From the NCBI RefSeq assembly GCF_007845675.1, contig NZ_VOBR01000005.1:186001-250000 (forward strand): a DNA stretch of 64,000 nt, written 5' to 3'. Below the pieces are notes generated by a model. It did not search any database. It saw only the letters and a list, made by a program, of their open reading frames with translations, and was not told where the DNA came from. Below are positions 51,058 through 60,073 of this stretch, piece after piece. How positions within the stretch are numbered: position 1 is the first letter of the stretch; the number at the start of each line of letters is the position of its first letter. Origin of the DNA: Lentzea tibetensis (lineage in GTDB: Bacteria > Actinomycetota > Actinomycetes > Mycobacteriales > Pseudonocardiaceae). Made by a program: the position numbers and the translations under genes.

Positions 51058-51063
51058 TATAAC
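51058..51063 (+). promoter_or_regulatory. Possible -10 box for the first DUF2075 gene
   Basis: TATAAC inside GGGTATAACC lies 34 bases before the ATG at 51097, in the 152-bp divergent gap with the second ESX-like operon. It is the most AT-rich point there; no convincing -35 is seen. Confidence 0.3.
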
Positions 51064-51096
51064 CTGATCGAGTGACTGCGGTCACATTGGGCAAGC

Positions 51097-52962
51097 ATGG
51101 GGGATCTGGTGCCACTCGTACGAGGCAGAGCGGCGACTCTGCTGCAGGAGTCACGGCAGGAGAAGCTGCAGGCACGTGTGGGGCAGGCGTACTGCGCCGC
51201 CCACTTCAGGCCCGTCAACGCGCGTGAGTTCCGCTCCTGGCGGCACAGCCTGAGGGCTTTGCTGGAGGCCTTGCACGAGGCGGGGCTGGGTGACACCGAA
51301 GTGCTGCTGGAGCACTCGCTGCCGCGCTCGTCCCTGCGCGTCGACGCCATCGCGTGCGGGTACAACCCGGAAACCCGTCGTCCGTCCTACGTGTTCATCG
51401 AACTGAAGCAGTGGACCGAGTTGCACTCCGTCGAGGCAGGTCTCGTCCGGCTGAACAGCGGTGACGAGCTGAGGGCTCACCCGGCGGACCAGGTGCGCGA
51501 CTACTGCCGCTACGTGCGCCACTCGATCCAGCTGGTGGCCGAGGACGAGAAGCTCGTCAGCGGTCTCGCCTACCTGCACAACGCGGACCGGCGGAACGCG
51601 AGGCTGCTCCTGGACCACCCGGCCGACCACTGGGGCCGGATCTACACCGGCGAGGACCTGCCCGCGTTCCTCCAGCAGTTGAACCTGCTGCTCGATCGGA
51701 ACAGGACGCACGACGAGAACGCGGCAGCGGCAGACCGGTTCCTCAAGTATCCGGCGAGGCCGTCGGCGCAGTTCATCGAGATCGCTCACGACGCTCTCCG
51801 CAAGCGCGAGCTGCTGCCGCTGGTGGACCAGCAGCGAGTCGCCTACAAGCGGATCGAACAGGCTTTGAAGGCGGCGAACGAAGGCACCCGCAAGACGGTC
51901 GTGATCGTCGTCGGCGGGCCCGGTTCCGGCAAGAGCGCAATCGCGGTGAGCCTGCTGAGCGAGCTCGAGGAGCTGGACATGCGCGGGTACCACGCAACCG
52001 GCTCCAGGTCGTTCACCGAGACGTTGCGGCGCCACCTCGACCCGGATCGCACCGGGGTCCGGCACATCTTCAAGTACAACAACGACTTCCGGGACAACCG
52101 GAACCACGGCGTGGACATCATCATCAGCGACGAGGCACATCGGCTGCGCCGGTCGAGCACCCCGTCGGGCTCGAAGAGGAGCAACGCCAAGGCCGAGCCC
52201 CAGATCAAGGAGCTGATCACAGCGGCGCGTGTGCCAGTCTTCCTCCTCGACGAGAACCAGCGCGTGCGCGCGGACGAGGTCGGGTCCGTCGCCGAGATCA
52301 GCAGGATCGCCGGCGAGCTCGGCTGCGAGGTCGAGGTGATCAACCTGCGCGGTCAGTTCCGTTGCGGCGGTAGCGACGCGTTCGACCGGTGGGTCGACTG
52401 CCTGCTCGGGATCGTCGAGGAACCACCCGTCACCTGGTCCAGTCTGGACTCCGGCGGCAGGTTCGAGGTGCACGTCGGCAATGACCCGCGCGACATGGAG
52501 AAATGGCTGGGATCCCACCGGGGCGACACGGGAACTGCCCGGATGTCCGCCGGGTTCTGCTGGGACTGGCCGTACGACCACCGTTCGGAAACACCAGACA
52601 TCGTGATCGGCGACTGGAAGCGGTGGTGGAACCTCCGCAAGCCAGCGGCGGACGGTCCCGAGTCGACCTACTGGGCCACGGACCCGAGAGGCGCGCGCCA
52701 GGTCGGGTGCGTCTACACCGCGCAGGGTTTCGAGTACGACTGGGCGGGTGTGATCTTCGGGTCGGACCTGGTCTGGCGCACGGACAAGTGGGTGGCTCAG
52801 TCAGCCGAGTCCCGCGACTACAAGGCCAAGGAAGATTCGCGGTTGTTCCCCGAACTCGTGCGCAACGCGTACCGGGTGTTGCTGACCAGGGGAATGCGCG
52901 GAGTCACCATGTTCTCGGTCGACCCGGAGACGCAGAGCCACCTCCGGGCGATGGCCGGTTGA
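51097..52962 (+). CDS. Nuclease-DUF2075 ATPase fusion (copy 1)
   Basis: A 621-residue protein. Residues about 1-130 carry a PD-(D/E)xK-like signature: D83 in RVDAI, then E102-x-K104 in FIELKQW, followed by a conserved DQVRDYCRYV helix. From about residue 260 a DUF2075-type P-loop ATPase/helicase begins: Walker A GGPGSGKS (K279), Walker B IIISDEAHRL (D345-H348), FLLDENQ, LRGQFRCGGS, CVYTAQGFEYDWAGVI and LLTRGMRG, the last two being SF1-helicase-like motifs V and VI. DUF2075 proteins occur in defence islands, often fused to GIY-YIG or other nucleases. No signal peptide. The following gene is a clear paralogue in the same orientation. Confidence 0.85.
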   Translation: MGDLVPLVRGRAATLLQESRQEKLQARVGQAYCAAHFRPVNAREFRSWRHSLRALLEALHEAGLGDTEVLLEHSLPRSSLRVDAIACGYNPETRRPSYVFIELKQWTELHSVEAGLVRLNSGDELRAHPADQVRDYCRYVRHSIQLVAEDEKLVSGLAYLHNADRRNARLLLDHPADHWGRIYTGEDLPAFLQQLNLLLDRNRTHDENAAAADRFLKYPARPSAQFIEIAHDALRKRELLPLVDQQRVAYKRIEQALKAANEGTRKTVVIVVGGPGSGKSAIAVSLLSELEELDMRGYHATGSRSFTETLRRHLDPDRTGVRHIFKYNNDFRDNRNHGVDIIISDEAHRLRRSSTPSGSKRSNAKAEPQIKELITAARVPVFLLDENQRVRADEVGSVAEISRIAGELGCEVEVINLRGQFRCGGSDAFDRWVDCLLGIVEEPPVTWSSLDSGGRFEVHVGNDPRDMEKWLGSHRGDTGTARMSAGFCWDWPYDHRSETPDIVIGDWKRWWNLRKPAADGPESTYWATDPRGARQVGCVYTAQGFEYDWAGVIFGSDLVWRTDKWVAQSAESRDYKAKEDSRLFPELVRNAYRVLLTRGMRGVTMFSVDPETQSHLRAMAG

Positions 52963-53087
52963 TCGGCCAGAAGATCGGCTAACCTCGGGAACGCGGCCCG
53001 ACGGACACCGAGCGTGACCGGATCCGGCACCTCGTCGCTGCCCCCACCCGCATGTGGATTCCGCATGCTCGAAGTAGGGGAACACCA

Positions 53088-54977
53088 TTGGCTCTCGTCC
53101 GCCAAAGCGCCCGGTCACTGCTCGTTGACGCCAACGCGGGCAAGCTGCACACCCTGCTCGCCGAACAGGCGCGGATCCAGTACCAGGCAGGTGTGGGCGA
53201 TGGCGAGGTGCGCTCCTGGCAGAACAGTCTGCCCGCGTTCCTCGACGACGTCGTCGATGCTGGTCTCGGCCACGTCGAGGTGCTGCTCGAGCACAAACTC
53301 CCGCACAGTCCGAAGCGCGTGGACGTGGTTCTGTGCGGAACTCACCCGAAGCACCGGCGCCCGACGTACGTGCTGGTGGAGCTGAAGCAGTGGTCGAAGG
53401 CCGAGTCGTTCGGCGACGGGCTCGTGCGAGTCGACCAGTACGCCCAACCGGTGCTGCACCCGGTCGAGCAGGTGCGCAGGTACTGCGAGTACCTGGTGGA
53501 CTCGACACCGTCGCTCGCTGAACAGCCCGGATCGGTGCACGGGGTCGCGTACCTGCACAACGCACGCGAGGCCGGTGTCTGGAACATCTCGCAGTACACG
53601 ATGGACGACTACGGACGGCTGTTCACGCTGGACACCAAGGGACAACTGGTCGACCGGCTGCGGTCGCTCCTCGACACCGATCCGTCGAAGCGGGACGAGT
53701 CGCGGAATGCCGCGGACGAGTTCCTGGCGATGCGTCACGCTCCGACGAAGCCATTGCTGTCCGCCGCGGCGAAGGAAATCCAGGAACGAGAGCAGTTCGT
53801 TCTGCTGGACGAGCAGCAGGTCGCGTACAGCCTGGTCAAACAGGCCGTGCACCGAGCGCGTGTGGCGCGCACGCAGACAGTGGTGATCGTGCTCGGTGGT
53901 CCGGGCTCAGGCAAGAGCGTGATCGCGCTGAGCCTGCTCGGAGACCTGGCGCGTGGCGGACATCCGGTCTTTCACGCAACGGGTTCCAGCTCGTTCACGA
54001 ACACGATGCGCAAACACGCCGGTAGGCGGAATCCCCGTGTGCAGACGATGTTCAAGTACTTCAACAACTTCATCGACGCCGGGCACCGCGACCTCAAGGT
54101 GCTGATCTGCGATGAAGCCCACCGCATCAGGGAGACCAGCCTCAACCGCTACACGAAGCGCGAGGTGCGTGAGCGAGCGAGGAGGCAGATCGAGGAACTG
54201 ATCGACGCCGCCGACGTGCCGGTGTTCCTGCTGGACGAGAACCAGACCGTGCGGCCAGGCGAGATGGGGTCGTTGGACGAGATCAGCCAGGCGGCGACGG
54301 CCGCGGGCTGCCAGGTCGAGGTCGTGCACCTCGGCGGGCAGTTCCGCTGCGGCGGCTCGGAGTTCTTCGACGACTGGGTCGCCAGGTTGCTCGGACTGAG
54401 GAGGCAACCGGCCACTTGGTCGGCGCTGGTGACCCGCACTGACGACGAGTTCGTCGTGCGGAGTGCCGAGTCGCCGCGGGAGATGGAGTCGTGGTTGCTC
54501 TCGCAGCAGGCGAAGCACGACGGCACCGCCCGCATCGCGGCCGGGTACTGCTGGCGGTGGAGCGATCCGGTCACCGAGGAGGGCACGAAGGTGCTGGTCC
54601 CGGATGTGCGGATCGGCGAATGGCATCGACCGTGGAACGCCAAGCCGGAGAAACGGGTGCCGGACGCTCCGGCGTCGCACTTCTGGGCGAGCGACGATCG
54701 CGGGTTCGGCCAGGTCGGCTGCATCTACACCGCCCAGGGCTTCGAGTACGACTGGGCTGGTGTCATCTTCGGCAACGACTTCGTCTGGCGCCGTGACCAC
54801 TGGGTCGCCCGGCGCGAGCACTCCCACGACCCCGCGGTGAAGAAGGCCGACGAGCTCCACTTCGCCCGCCTGATCCGCAACACCTACAAGGTGCTGCTCA
54901 CTCGGGGTATGCGCGGGGTGTGCGTGTACTCCGAAGATCCGGAGACCCAGGACCACCTCCGCACAATGGCCCAGTAG
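53088..54977 (+). CDS. Nuclease-DUF2075 ATPase fusion (copy 2)
   Basis: A 629-residue paralogue of the preceding gene with the same order of parts. The TTG at 53088 is preferred because AGGGGA sits seven bases upstream and the protein start then aligns with copy 1; an ATG at 53052 would add 12 residues. D79, E98 and K100 (VELKQW) supply the PD-(D/E)xK-like motif; LGGPGSGKS is Walker A; VLICDEAHRI Walker B; FLLDENQ, LGGQFRCGG, CIYTAQGFEYDWAGVIFG and LLTRGMRG follow. The two proteins match closely in these motifs but differ much in the N-terminal 60 residues and the loops, so the duplication is not recent. Confidence 0.85.
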   Translation: MALVRQSARSLLVDANAGKLHTLLAEQARIQYQAGVGDGEVRSWQNSLPAFLDDVVDAGLGHVEVLLEHKLPHSPKRVDVVLCGTHPKHRRPTYVLVELKQWSKAESFGDGLVRVDQYAQPVLHPVEQVRRYCEYLVDSTPSLAEQPGSVHGVAYLHNAREAGVWNISQYTMDDYGRLFTLDTKGQLVDRLRSLLDTDPSKRDESRNAADEFLAMRHAPTKPLLSAAAKEIQEREQFVLLDEQQVAYSLVKQAVHRARVARTQTVVIVLGGPGSGKSVIALSLLGDLARGGHPVFHATGSSSFTNTMRKHAGRRNPRVQTMFKYFNNFIDAGHRDLKVLICDEAHRIRETSLNRYTKREVRERARRQIEELIDAADVPVFLLDENQTVRPGEMGSLDEISQAATAAGCQVEVVHLGGQFRCGGSEFFDDWVARLLGLRRQPATWSALVTRTDDEFVVRSAESPREMESWLLSQQAKHDGTARIAAGYCWRWSDPVTEEGTKVLVPDVRIGEWHRPWNAKPEKRVPDAPASHFWASDDRGFGQVGCIYTAQGFEYDWAGVIFGNDFVWRRDHWVARREHSHDPAVKKADELHFARLIRNTYKVLLTRGMRGVCVYSEDPETQDHLRTMAQ

Positions 54978-55065
54978 CGCTCGCTGCGTCGAAGGTGGGG
55001 CGAACGGCTCACCATGTTGAACTGACCGGCGCGACAGCTACGGTGTGCCCGAAGGAGGTGGTCAG

Positions 55066-55629
55066 GTGACCGAACACGAGCAGCCGGACACTGCGGCCGC
55101 CTTCAGGCACCTCGCCCGCCGGTTCGCCGCCGCCGCGACGGACGCCCAGGCGCACGAGCTGTTCAGCGCCGCGTTCGGCCTCCAACCGGCCCGGCACGCC
55201 CACCTCACGCACATCGACGACGAGCTCATCTCCAGCGCCCGCAGCTGGGCCGAGGCACCGCCGGTGAAAGTGCCGCCGCACCTGCGGAAGATCGACAAGG
55301 ACTACCTCGGCACCGTCGGCAAGGTGCGCGACGTCGAGCCGCTCCGGAGAAAGCGGAAAGCCGACGAACGCCGCGAGTTGACCGATTCCGGCCCGATCAG
55401 GATCTCCACGCTGGGGCAGCTCGACGACGACACGCTCCGCGAGCTGCTCGACGTCATCGGGCGGGCGCTGGGCAACAAGCCGGACGACACCGGTACGAGA
55501 ACGGCAGTCCACGGACACGTGGAGGTCAGTCTGCGCGTCGCGGGTGGGGTGGCCACCATCGAGACCCCGAGCGGCACGTTCACCGGGCCCGACTTCCTGA
55601 TCGACGTGCGCAGGAGCGGTGAACGGTGA
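55066..55629 (+). CDS. C-terminal part of a DUF2397/TIGR02677 (type II Wadjet JetA-like) protein
   Basis: A 187-residue frame with a GTG start and a GGAGG site. It matches only the C-terminal third of the roughly 500-residue DUF2397 family: AHELFSAAFGLQPARHAHL, SWAEAPPVKVPPHLR, GKVRDVEPLRRKRKA, then a terminal strand-rich part. DUF2397 proteins are the kleisin-like JetA of type II Wadjet (SMC-like) plasmid-defence systems. The N-terminal two thirds are missing: only 88 bases separate this start from the end of the DUF2075 gene. Either a deletion or insertion removed them, or a reduced form is used. It is coupled (GTGA) to the JetB-like gene. Confidence 0.65.
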   Translation: MTEHEQPDTAAAFRHLARRFAAAATDAQAHELFSAAFGLQPARHAHLTHIDDELISSARSWAEAPPVKVPPHLRKIDKDYLGTVGKVRDVEPLRRKRKADERRELTDSGPIRISTLGQLDDDTLRELLDVIGRALGNKPDDTGTRTAVHGHVEVSLRVAGGVATIETPSGTFTGPDFLIDVRRSGER

Positions 55630-56513
55630 TCTCCCGCGGCATCCGGCTGCTGCTCGGCACCCCGCTGCTGACCGCCCGTGACGAAGGGTTCGACCTGGTC
55701 ACGAGGCATCGCGACGCGATCGCCAAGTGGTTCGACGACCACTGCGGCTGGCCGTTGCACGTCGAACGCGAGTACGTGCGGCTGGTCAAGGCCGGCCAGC
55801 GGACCAGCCGAGGGTCGTTCGACCGGCGGCGCTACACGCTGCTCTGCCTGGTGTGCGCGGAGCTGCTGGCCGCCCCCGTGACGACCGCCGAGCTGCTGCG
55901 CGAACGCATCACGCGGCCCGTCGACGGGATCCCGCCGTTCGACCCGGCGCGGAACGACGAGCGTGCGGCGTTCGAGGACGTGCTCGAGTTCCTCGAACAG
56001 CGGGGCGTGCTCGCCGGCACGGGCAAGTACCGGGTCGACCGGACACTGGTCAGACGTCTCATCGAACCGTCAACGACAGAAACGAAGCACGAAGTCATGC
56101 GCAGGCTGGTGGACGAACCCGTTGTGTACAAAGAAGATCTCACGCCCGAACAACGGAGCTACCTGAAGCAGCCCGCCGTCCGCCGAGGCGTCGAGCAGGC
56201 GGGATTCGTCCTGGAGGAACGCGAGGAGGGCTTTCTCCTCGTCGACCCCGACGGCCTCGCCACGGACGCGAAGTTCCCGCACGACGACACCATCGTGGCG
56301 CTCGCACTCCTGGACCGGCTCGTGCAGGGCCCGGCGACCCACGAGGAGTTGGACGCGACGACGCAGGACCTGCGGGCCAAGTACAAGGTCCTCCGGTCCG
56401 AACCAGGAGAGCTGACGCAGGACGGGCTCGACGTGCTGGTGGCCTTCGGGCTGGCCGAGCAGGACGACACCAGGGCACGTGCGCTGCCCGCAGCCGCGAG
56501 ATACAGACGATGA
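55626..56513 (+). CDS. DUF2398/TIGR02678 (type II Wadjet JetB-like) protein
   Basis: A 295-residue protein, shorter than the approximately 400 residues usual for the family. The family pattern is clear at the start (LLGTPLLTARDEGFDLVTRHRD-type opening, WFDDHCGWPLHVEREYVRL, RRRYTLLCLVCAEL) and again in the middle (MRRLVDEPVVYKEDLTPEQR). It consists of winged-helix-like elements, as expected of the KITE/MukE-like accessory subunit that binds the kleisin of SMC-type complexes. Missing length appears to fall between about residues 135 and 155 and at the C-terminus. Both ends overlap neighbours by four bases, so the three Wadjet-like genes are one transcriptional unit. Confidence 0.75.
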   Translation: MISRGIRLLLGTPLLTARDEGFDLVTRHRDAIAKWFDDHCGWPLHVEREYVRLVKAGQRTSRGSFDRRRYTLLCLVCAELLAAPVTTAELLRERITRPVDGIPPFDPARNDERAAFEDVLEFLEQRGVLAGTGKYRVDRTLVRRLIEPSTTETKHEVMRRLVDEPVVYKEDLTPEQRSYLKQPAVRRGVEQAGFVLEEREEGFLLVDPDGLATDAKFPHDDTIVALALLDRLVQGPATHEELDATTQDLRAKYKVLRSEPGELTQDGLDVLVAFGLAEQDDTRARALPAAARYRR

Positions 56514-59500
56514 CGAGATGGCGACCGAGCCGCGCCGGAGTCCTCAACGTCTGGCGCTTCCACGACGAGACGTTCACGTTCCACGACGGCCGTCTGCTGT
56601 TGAGGGGGCCGAACGGCTCGGGGAAGTCCAAGGCGCTCGAGCTGCTCGTGCCGTACCTGCTCGACGCGGAGCCGCCGGGCGCGATGCACTGGAACCTCAT
56701 GGGCGAGGGCGGTGACGGCGTCCGCGCCGGGTACGCGTGGCTGGAGTTCCAGCGCGACGACGAGTGGTTCACCTGCGGCGTGCGGCTGCAGGCGTCGACG
56801 AACACCACGGACGTCCAGGCGAGCTACTTCACGACCGGTCAGCGCATCGGCGACCTGCTGCTGGTGAACGACGTGCGGCGGCCGCTCACGCGGGTGAACC
56901 TGGCCCGAGCCATCGGTGACCGCGGCGAGGTGCACGGCTCGCCCGCCGGCTACCGCGCGGCGGTGCGCACCACCCTGTTCGCCGGGATGAGCGAGCAGCA
57001 CTACGAGTCGCTGGTCACCGCGTTGCGACAGGCGCGTCGCCCCGATCCGAACGTCCTCGCAGGCGTCATGCCGCCCGTCGATCACCACGACGTCGGTGAG
57101 AGCTTCGAACGCCTTGCGCGGCAACGGGAGAAGCTCCGGTCACTGGAGGACGCGCTCGAGGTGACCGAGACGCTCGTCCATCGGCAGCGCGACTACGCCC
57201 AGCGCGTCCTCAGCGCCGCACAGGCGAGGCTGACGGCGACCGAGCGCCAGGCCGGCCCGGCTGACGAAACCGACCAGCAGCACCGGGAACAGCTGGTCGA
57301 GGTCACCGGCGCGGAACAACGGCTCGCCCACGAGGCGACCGAGATCGACGCACAGCTCAACGGGACGCAGCGGCTCGACGAGCTCAAGGAGCAGGCGGCC
57401 GCGGCGCGCACGCGAACCGAGAACGCCGCGAAGCACGCAGCCCAGCTCCGCGCACGCGCCGACGAGGACGCCGAACTGGCGGCGAACGCCGCCACAGCCG
57501 CGGAAAACGCGCGAGCAGCCGCTGGAACCGCGGCGGAGCAAGCACGGGAGACCGCGCGACGAGCAGACATGTCATCGGTCTTCGAGAACCTCGAGCAGAA
57601 CGATGACCGACAGCTGCTCAGCGCGGCCGTCGACGCCCGCGTCAAACAGCTGACCCAGGTGCGGAAAGCGCTTGTGCAGCAAGAGATCCTCCAAGAGACC
57701 CGTGACCGGGCACAGGCCCGGCTCGACCGGGAGCGCGCGGACCTCGCACTGGCCGAGGCCGCGGAAACCCAGGCGGCGCAAGCACACGAGGCGGCTCGCG
57801 CGAAGCTGGACGACGACCTCGCCGGGTGGGCGCTGCGCTGCCGCGAGCTGGTCGTCCTCGAGCCCACCGCGCCGCTCGCGATCAGCGAGGCCGTCTCACG
57901 GGTACGCGAGGAGCTCGGCCTCGCGGAGGTGCGGCTCGACGAGAGCAGGCAGGCCGCGGCCGACCGGCTCGCGCAGTACACGGTGCTGCGCAAGAAGCTG
58001 GCCAAGCAGATCGTGCCGCCGCCCGCGCCGTACACGCGCGAGGCGGACCGCGCCGCGATGACGGGCGGACCGCTGTGGCACCTCGTCGAGTTCCGACCGC
58101 ACATGCCGCTCAACCTCTGCGCCGCGGTCGAGGCCGCGCTGGAGGCGTCCGGGCTGCTCGACGCGTGGGTCACGCCGGACGGCTCGCTCGACCACGACAC
58201 GTTCGCCGAGCAGGAGCTGGCCTCGCCGGCACCGGGCGCCAGCCTGCTCGACGTGCTCGTGCCGGAGGGCCACGCGGTGCACCAGCTGCTGGCGGGCATC
58301 GCCTTCGGTGAGACCGCACCCGACCACGCCGCCGCGATCGGCGCGGACGGCACCTGGCGGCTCGGCAGCCTGCGCGGACGCTGGGCCAAGGCCGAACCGA
58401 CCTACATCGGTGTCGACGCTCGCGAGCTGGCCGCGCAACGCCGCGTCGCCGAGCTGTCGACGTTCATCGACAAGCTCCACCAGGACATCGGCGAGCTCGA
58501 CGAGTCCCGGCAGCGGATCACGGCGAGGCGCGAGGCGCTGGCGAGCGAGCTCGCCGACCAACCCGGCCGCGGCCCCGTGGACGAGGCAAGCGCACTCCTG
58601 ATCGAGGCGCAGGCACGATGCGCTGTCCTCCGCGACGCCGTCTCCAGGGCTGAGCACCATCGCGACGACGCGGCATCCCAAGCGGTGCACGACACCGCGG
58701 TGTCCGAACACGAGCTCGACGACGTGCTCGACGCGGTCAGCGCGTTCCGCGCGGCCGGGGACCGGTGGCTGGACGAACGGCGCGCGGCAGGCGTCGCGGA
58801 ACTCGCCGCCACCACCGCCAGGAGCCGGGCGACGACCAGTCGCGAGCACGCCGACGACGCCGAGCGGGCCGCGACGGCGCACGCGCAGGAGGAAGAGGAG
58901 CTCGGCGCCGCGATCGGGAGCGCGATCGACCGCGACCAGCTGAGCGCCCGCAAGCAGGAGATCGAGACCGAGCTCCAGGACGTGCGCGGACAGCGCAGCA
59001 CCCTCGAGCGCGTGGTCGGCGCCCTGGAGGAGAAGCGCAAGGCCGACGCGGAGGCCCATCGGGAGGCGGCCGAGGCCGACGCACGACTCCAGCACCTCAT
59101 GAGCGGCCCGCTGGCCGAGTACGTGCGACTCGACGCGACTCCACGCGAGCCGCTGTCCATCGCCGACGCGGAACGGCGGCTGGCCAACGCGGTGCAGGAC
59201 GCTCGGCTGCTGCTGTCCAGCCGCGTCCAGCTGGCGCTGGAGCCCGACGAGGACGTCACCGTGCTGACGGCGACGCTCGACTGGAAGCCGCTGAGCCTCG
59301 CGGCGCTCGTCGAGTTCTCCCGTGACCAGCGCGATCGGATGAGCGAGCAGGTCGTGGCCGGTGAACGTGAGCTGGCCGACCGGACGCTGACCCCGGACAT
59401 CCGCGGCCAGATCGCGGAACGGATCCAGGCCGCCGACGAGCTGGTCGACCTCGTGAACCAGCGACTCGAGCGGGTGCGCACCGCCTCGAAGCTCCGCGTC

Positions 59501-60073
59501 CGGCTCGCGTTGCAGGTCGATCCCCAGGCCTCGCAGGCGCGTGACCTGCTGACCAAGGACCCCCTGACCGACGCGGAACGCGAGGTGCTGCACCGGTTCT
59601 TCCGCGAACGCCTGGACGAGCTCCGCACCGCGGGCACGGAGCAGCAGCTCGCGCACGTGCTGGACTACCCGGCGTGGCACCGGTTCGTCGTGCAGGTCGA
59701 CCGCGGCGACGGCTGGCAGCCGCTCACGAAGCGGACGCACCGCGCGCTCTCGGCCGGCGAGAAGGCTCTGGTACGGCACCTGTCCCACGTCGCCGTCACC
59801 GCGGCGCACTACCAGGCCGCACCGGACGGACCGCGGCTCATCGCGCTGGACGACGTCTTCGCCGCGGTGGACCACGCGAACCGCGCCCGGTTGCTGGAGC
59901 TGCTCGTCGCGTTCGACGTGGACCCCGTGCTGACCTCGGACGACGAGTGGTGCGCCTACCGCGAGCTACCCGGTATCGCGATCCACCAGCTCATCACCGG
60001 ACCCGACGACGACGCGGTCACGACCGTGCGCTTCACCTGGGACGGCGACAGCGTCACCCCCGGCGGATCCTGA
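56510..60073 (+). CDS. SMC/SbcC-like ATPase of a type II Wadjet-like system (TIGR02680-type, JetC)
   Basis: A 1,187-residue SMC-like ATPase. ATG at 56510 overlaps the JetB-like stop (ATGA). N-terminal head: Walker A GPNGSGKS (residues 33-40) and conserved MHWNLMGEGGDGVRAGYAWLE. Two long coiled-coil arms (about 200-470 and 640-890) flank a central hinge-like part (about 480-640). C-terminal head: ABC signature LSAGEKALV (about 1081) and Walker B LIALDDVFAAVD (about 1109). This matches the TIGR02680 family. In complete systems JetABC extrudes DNA loops and activates the JetD nuclease to cut closed-circular plasmids. All ATPase motifs look intact here, yet no JetD (DUF2399/TIGR02679) follows; a convergent methyltransferase gene begins to overlap its last 20 bases. 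Confidence 0.85.
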   Translation: MTRWRPSRAGVLNVWRFHDETFTFHDGRLLLRGPNGSGKSKALELLVPYLLDAEPPGAMHWNLMGEGGDGVRAGYAWLEFQRDDEWFTCGVRLQASTNTTDVQASYFTTGQRIGDLLLVNDVRRPLTRVNLARAIGDRGEVHGSPAGYRAAVRTTLFAGMSEQHYESLVTALRQARRPDPNVLAGVMPPVDHHDVGESFERLARQREKLRSLEDALEVTETLVHRQRDYAQRVLSAAQARLTATERQAGPADETDQQHREQLVEVTGAEQRLAHEATEIDAQLNGTQRLDELKEQAAAARTRTENAAKHAAQLRARADEDAELAANAATAAENARAAAGTAAEQARETARRADMSSVFENLEQNDDRQLLSAAVDARVKQLTQVRKALVQQEILQETRDRAQARLDRERADLALAEAAETQAAQAHEAARAKLDDDLAGWALRCRELVVLEPTAPLAISEAVSRVREELGLAEVRLDESRQAAADRLAQYTVLRKKLAKQIVPPPAPYTREADRAAMTGGPLWHLVEFRPHMPLNLCAAVEAALEASGLLDAWVTPDGSLDHDTFAEQELASPAPGASLLDVLVPEGHAVHQLLAGIAFGETAPDHAAAIGADGTWRLGSLRGRWAKAEPTYIGVDARELAAQRRVAELSTFIDKLHQDIGELDESRQRITARREALASELADQPGRGPVDEASALLIEAQARCAVLRDAVSRAEHHRDDAASQAVHDTAVSEHELDDVLDAVSAFRAAGDRWLDERRAAGVAELAATTARSRATTSREHADDAERAATAHAQEEEELGAAIGSAIDRDQLSARKQEIETELQDVRGQRSTLERVVGALEEKRKADAEAHREAAEADARLQHLMSGPLAEYVRLDATPREPLSIADAERRLANAVQDARLLLSSRVQLALEPDEDVTVLTATLDWKPLSLAALVEFSRDQRDRMSEQVVAGERELADRTLTPDIRGQIAERIQAADELVDLVNQRLERVRTASKLRVRLALQVDPQASQARDLLTKDPLTDAEREVLHRFFRERLDELRTAGTEQQLAHVLDYPAWHRFVVQVDRGDGWQPLTKRTHRALSAGEKALVRHLSHVAVTAAHYQAAPDGPRLIALDDVFAAVDHANRARLLELLVAFDVDPVLTSDDEWCAYRELPGIAIHQLITGPDDDAVTTVRFTWDGDSVTPGGS

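Noticed and set aside
56510-60073. SbcC or RecN DNA-repair protein as identity of the SMC-like gene
   Set aside because: The overlapping DUF2398 and DUF2397-type genes and the MHWNLMGEG segment fit the TIGR02680/Wadjet family better.
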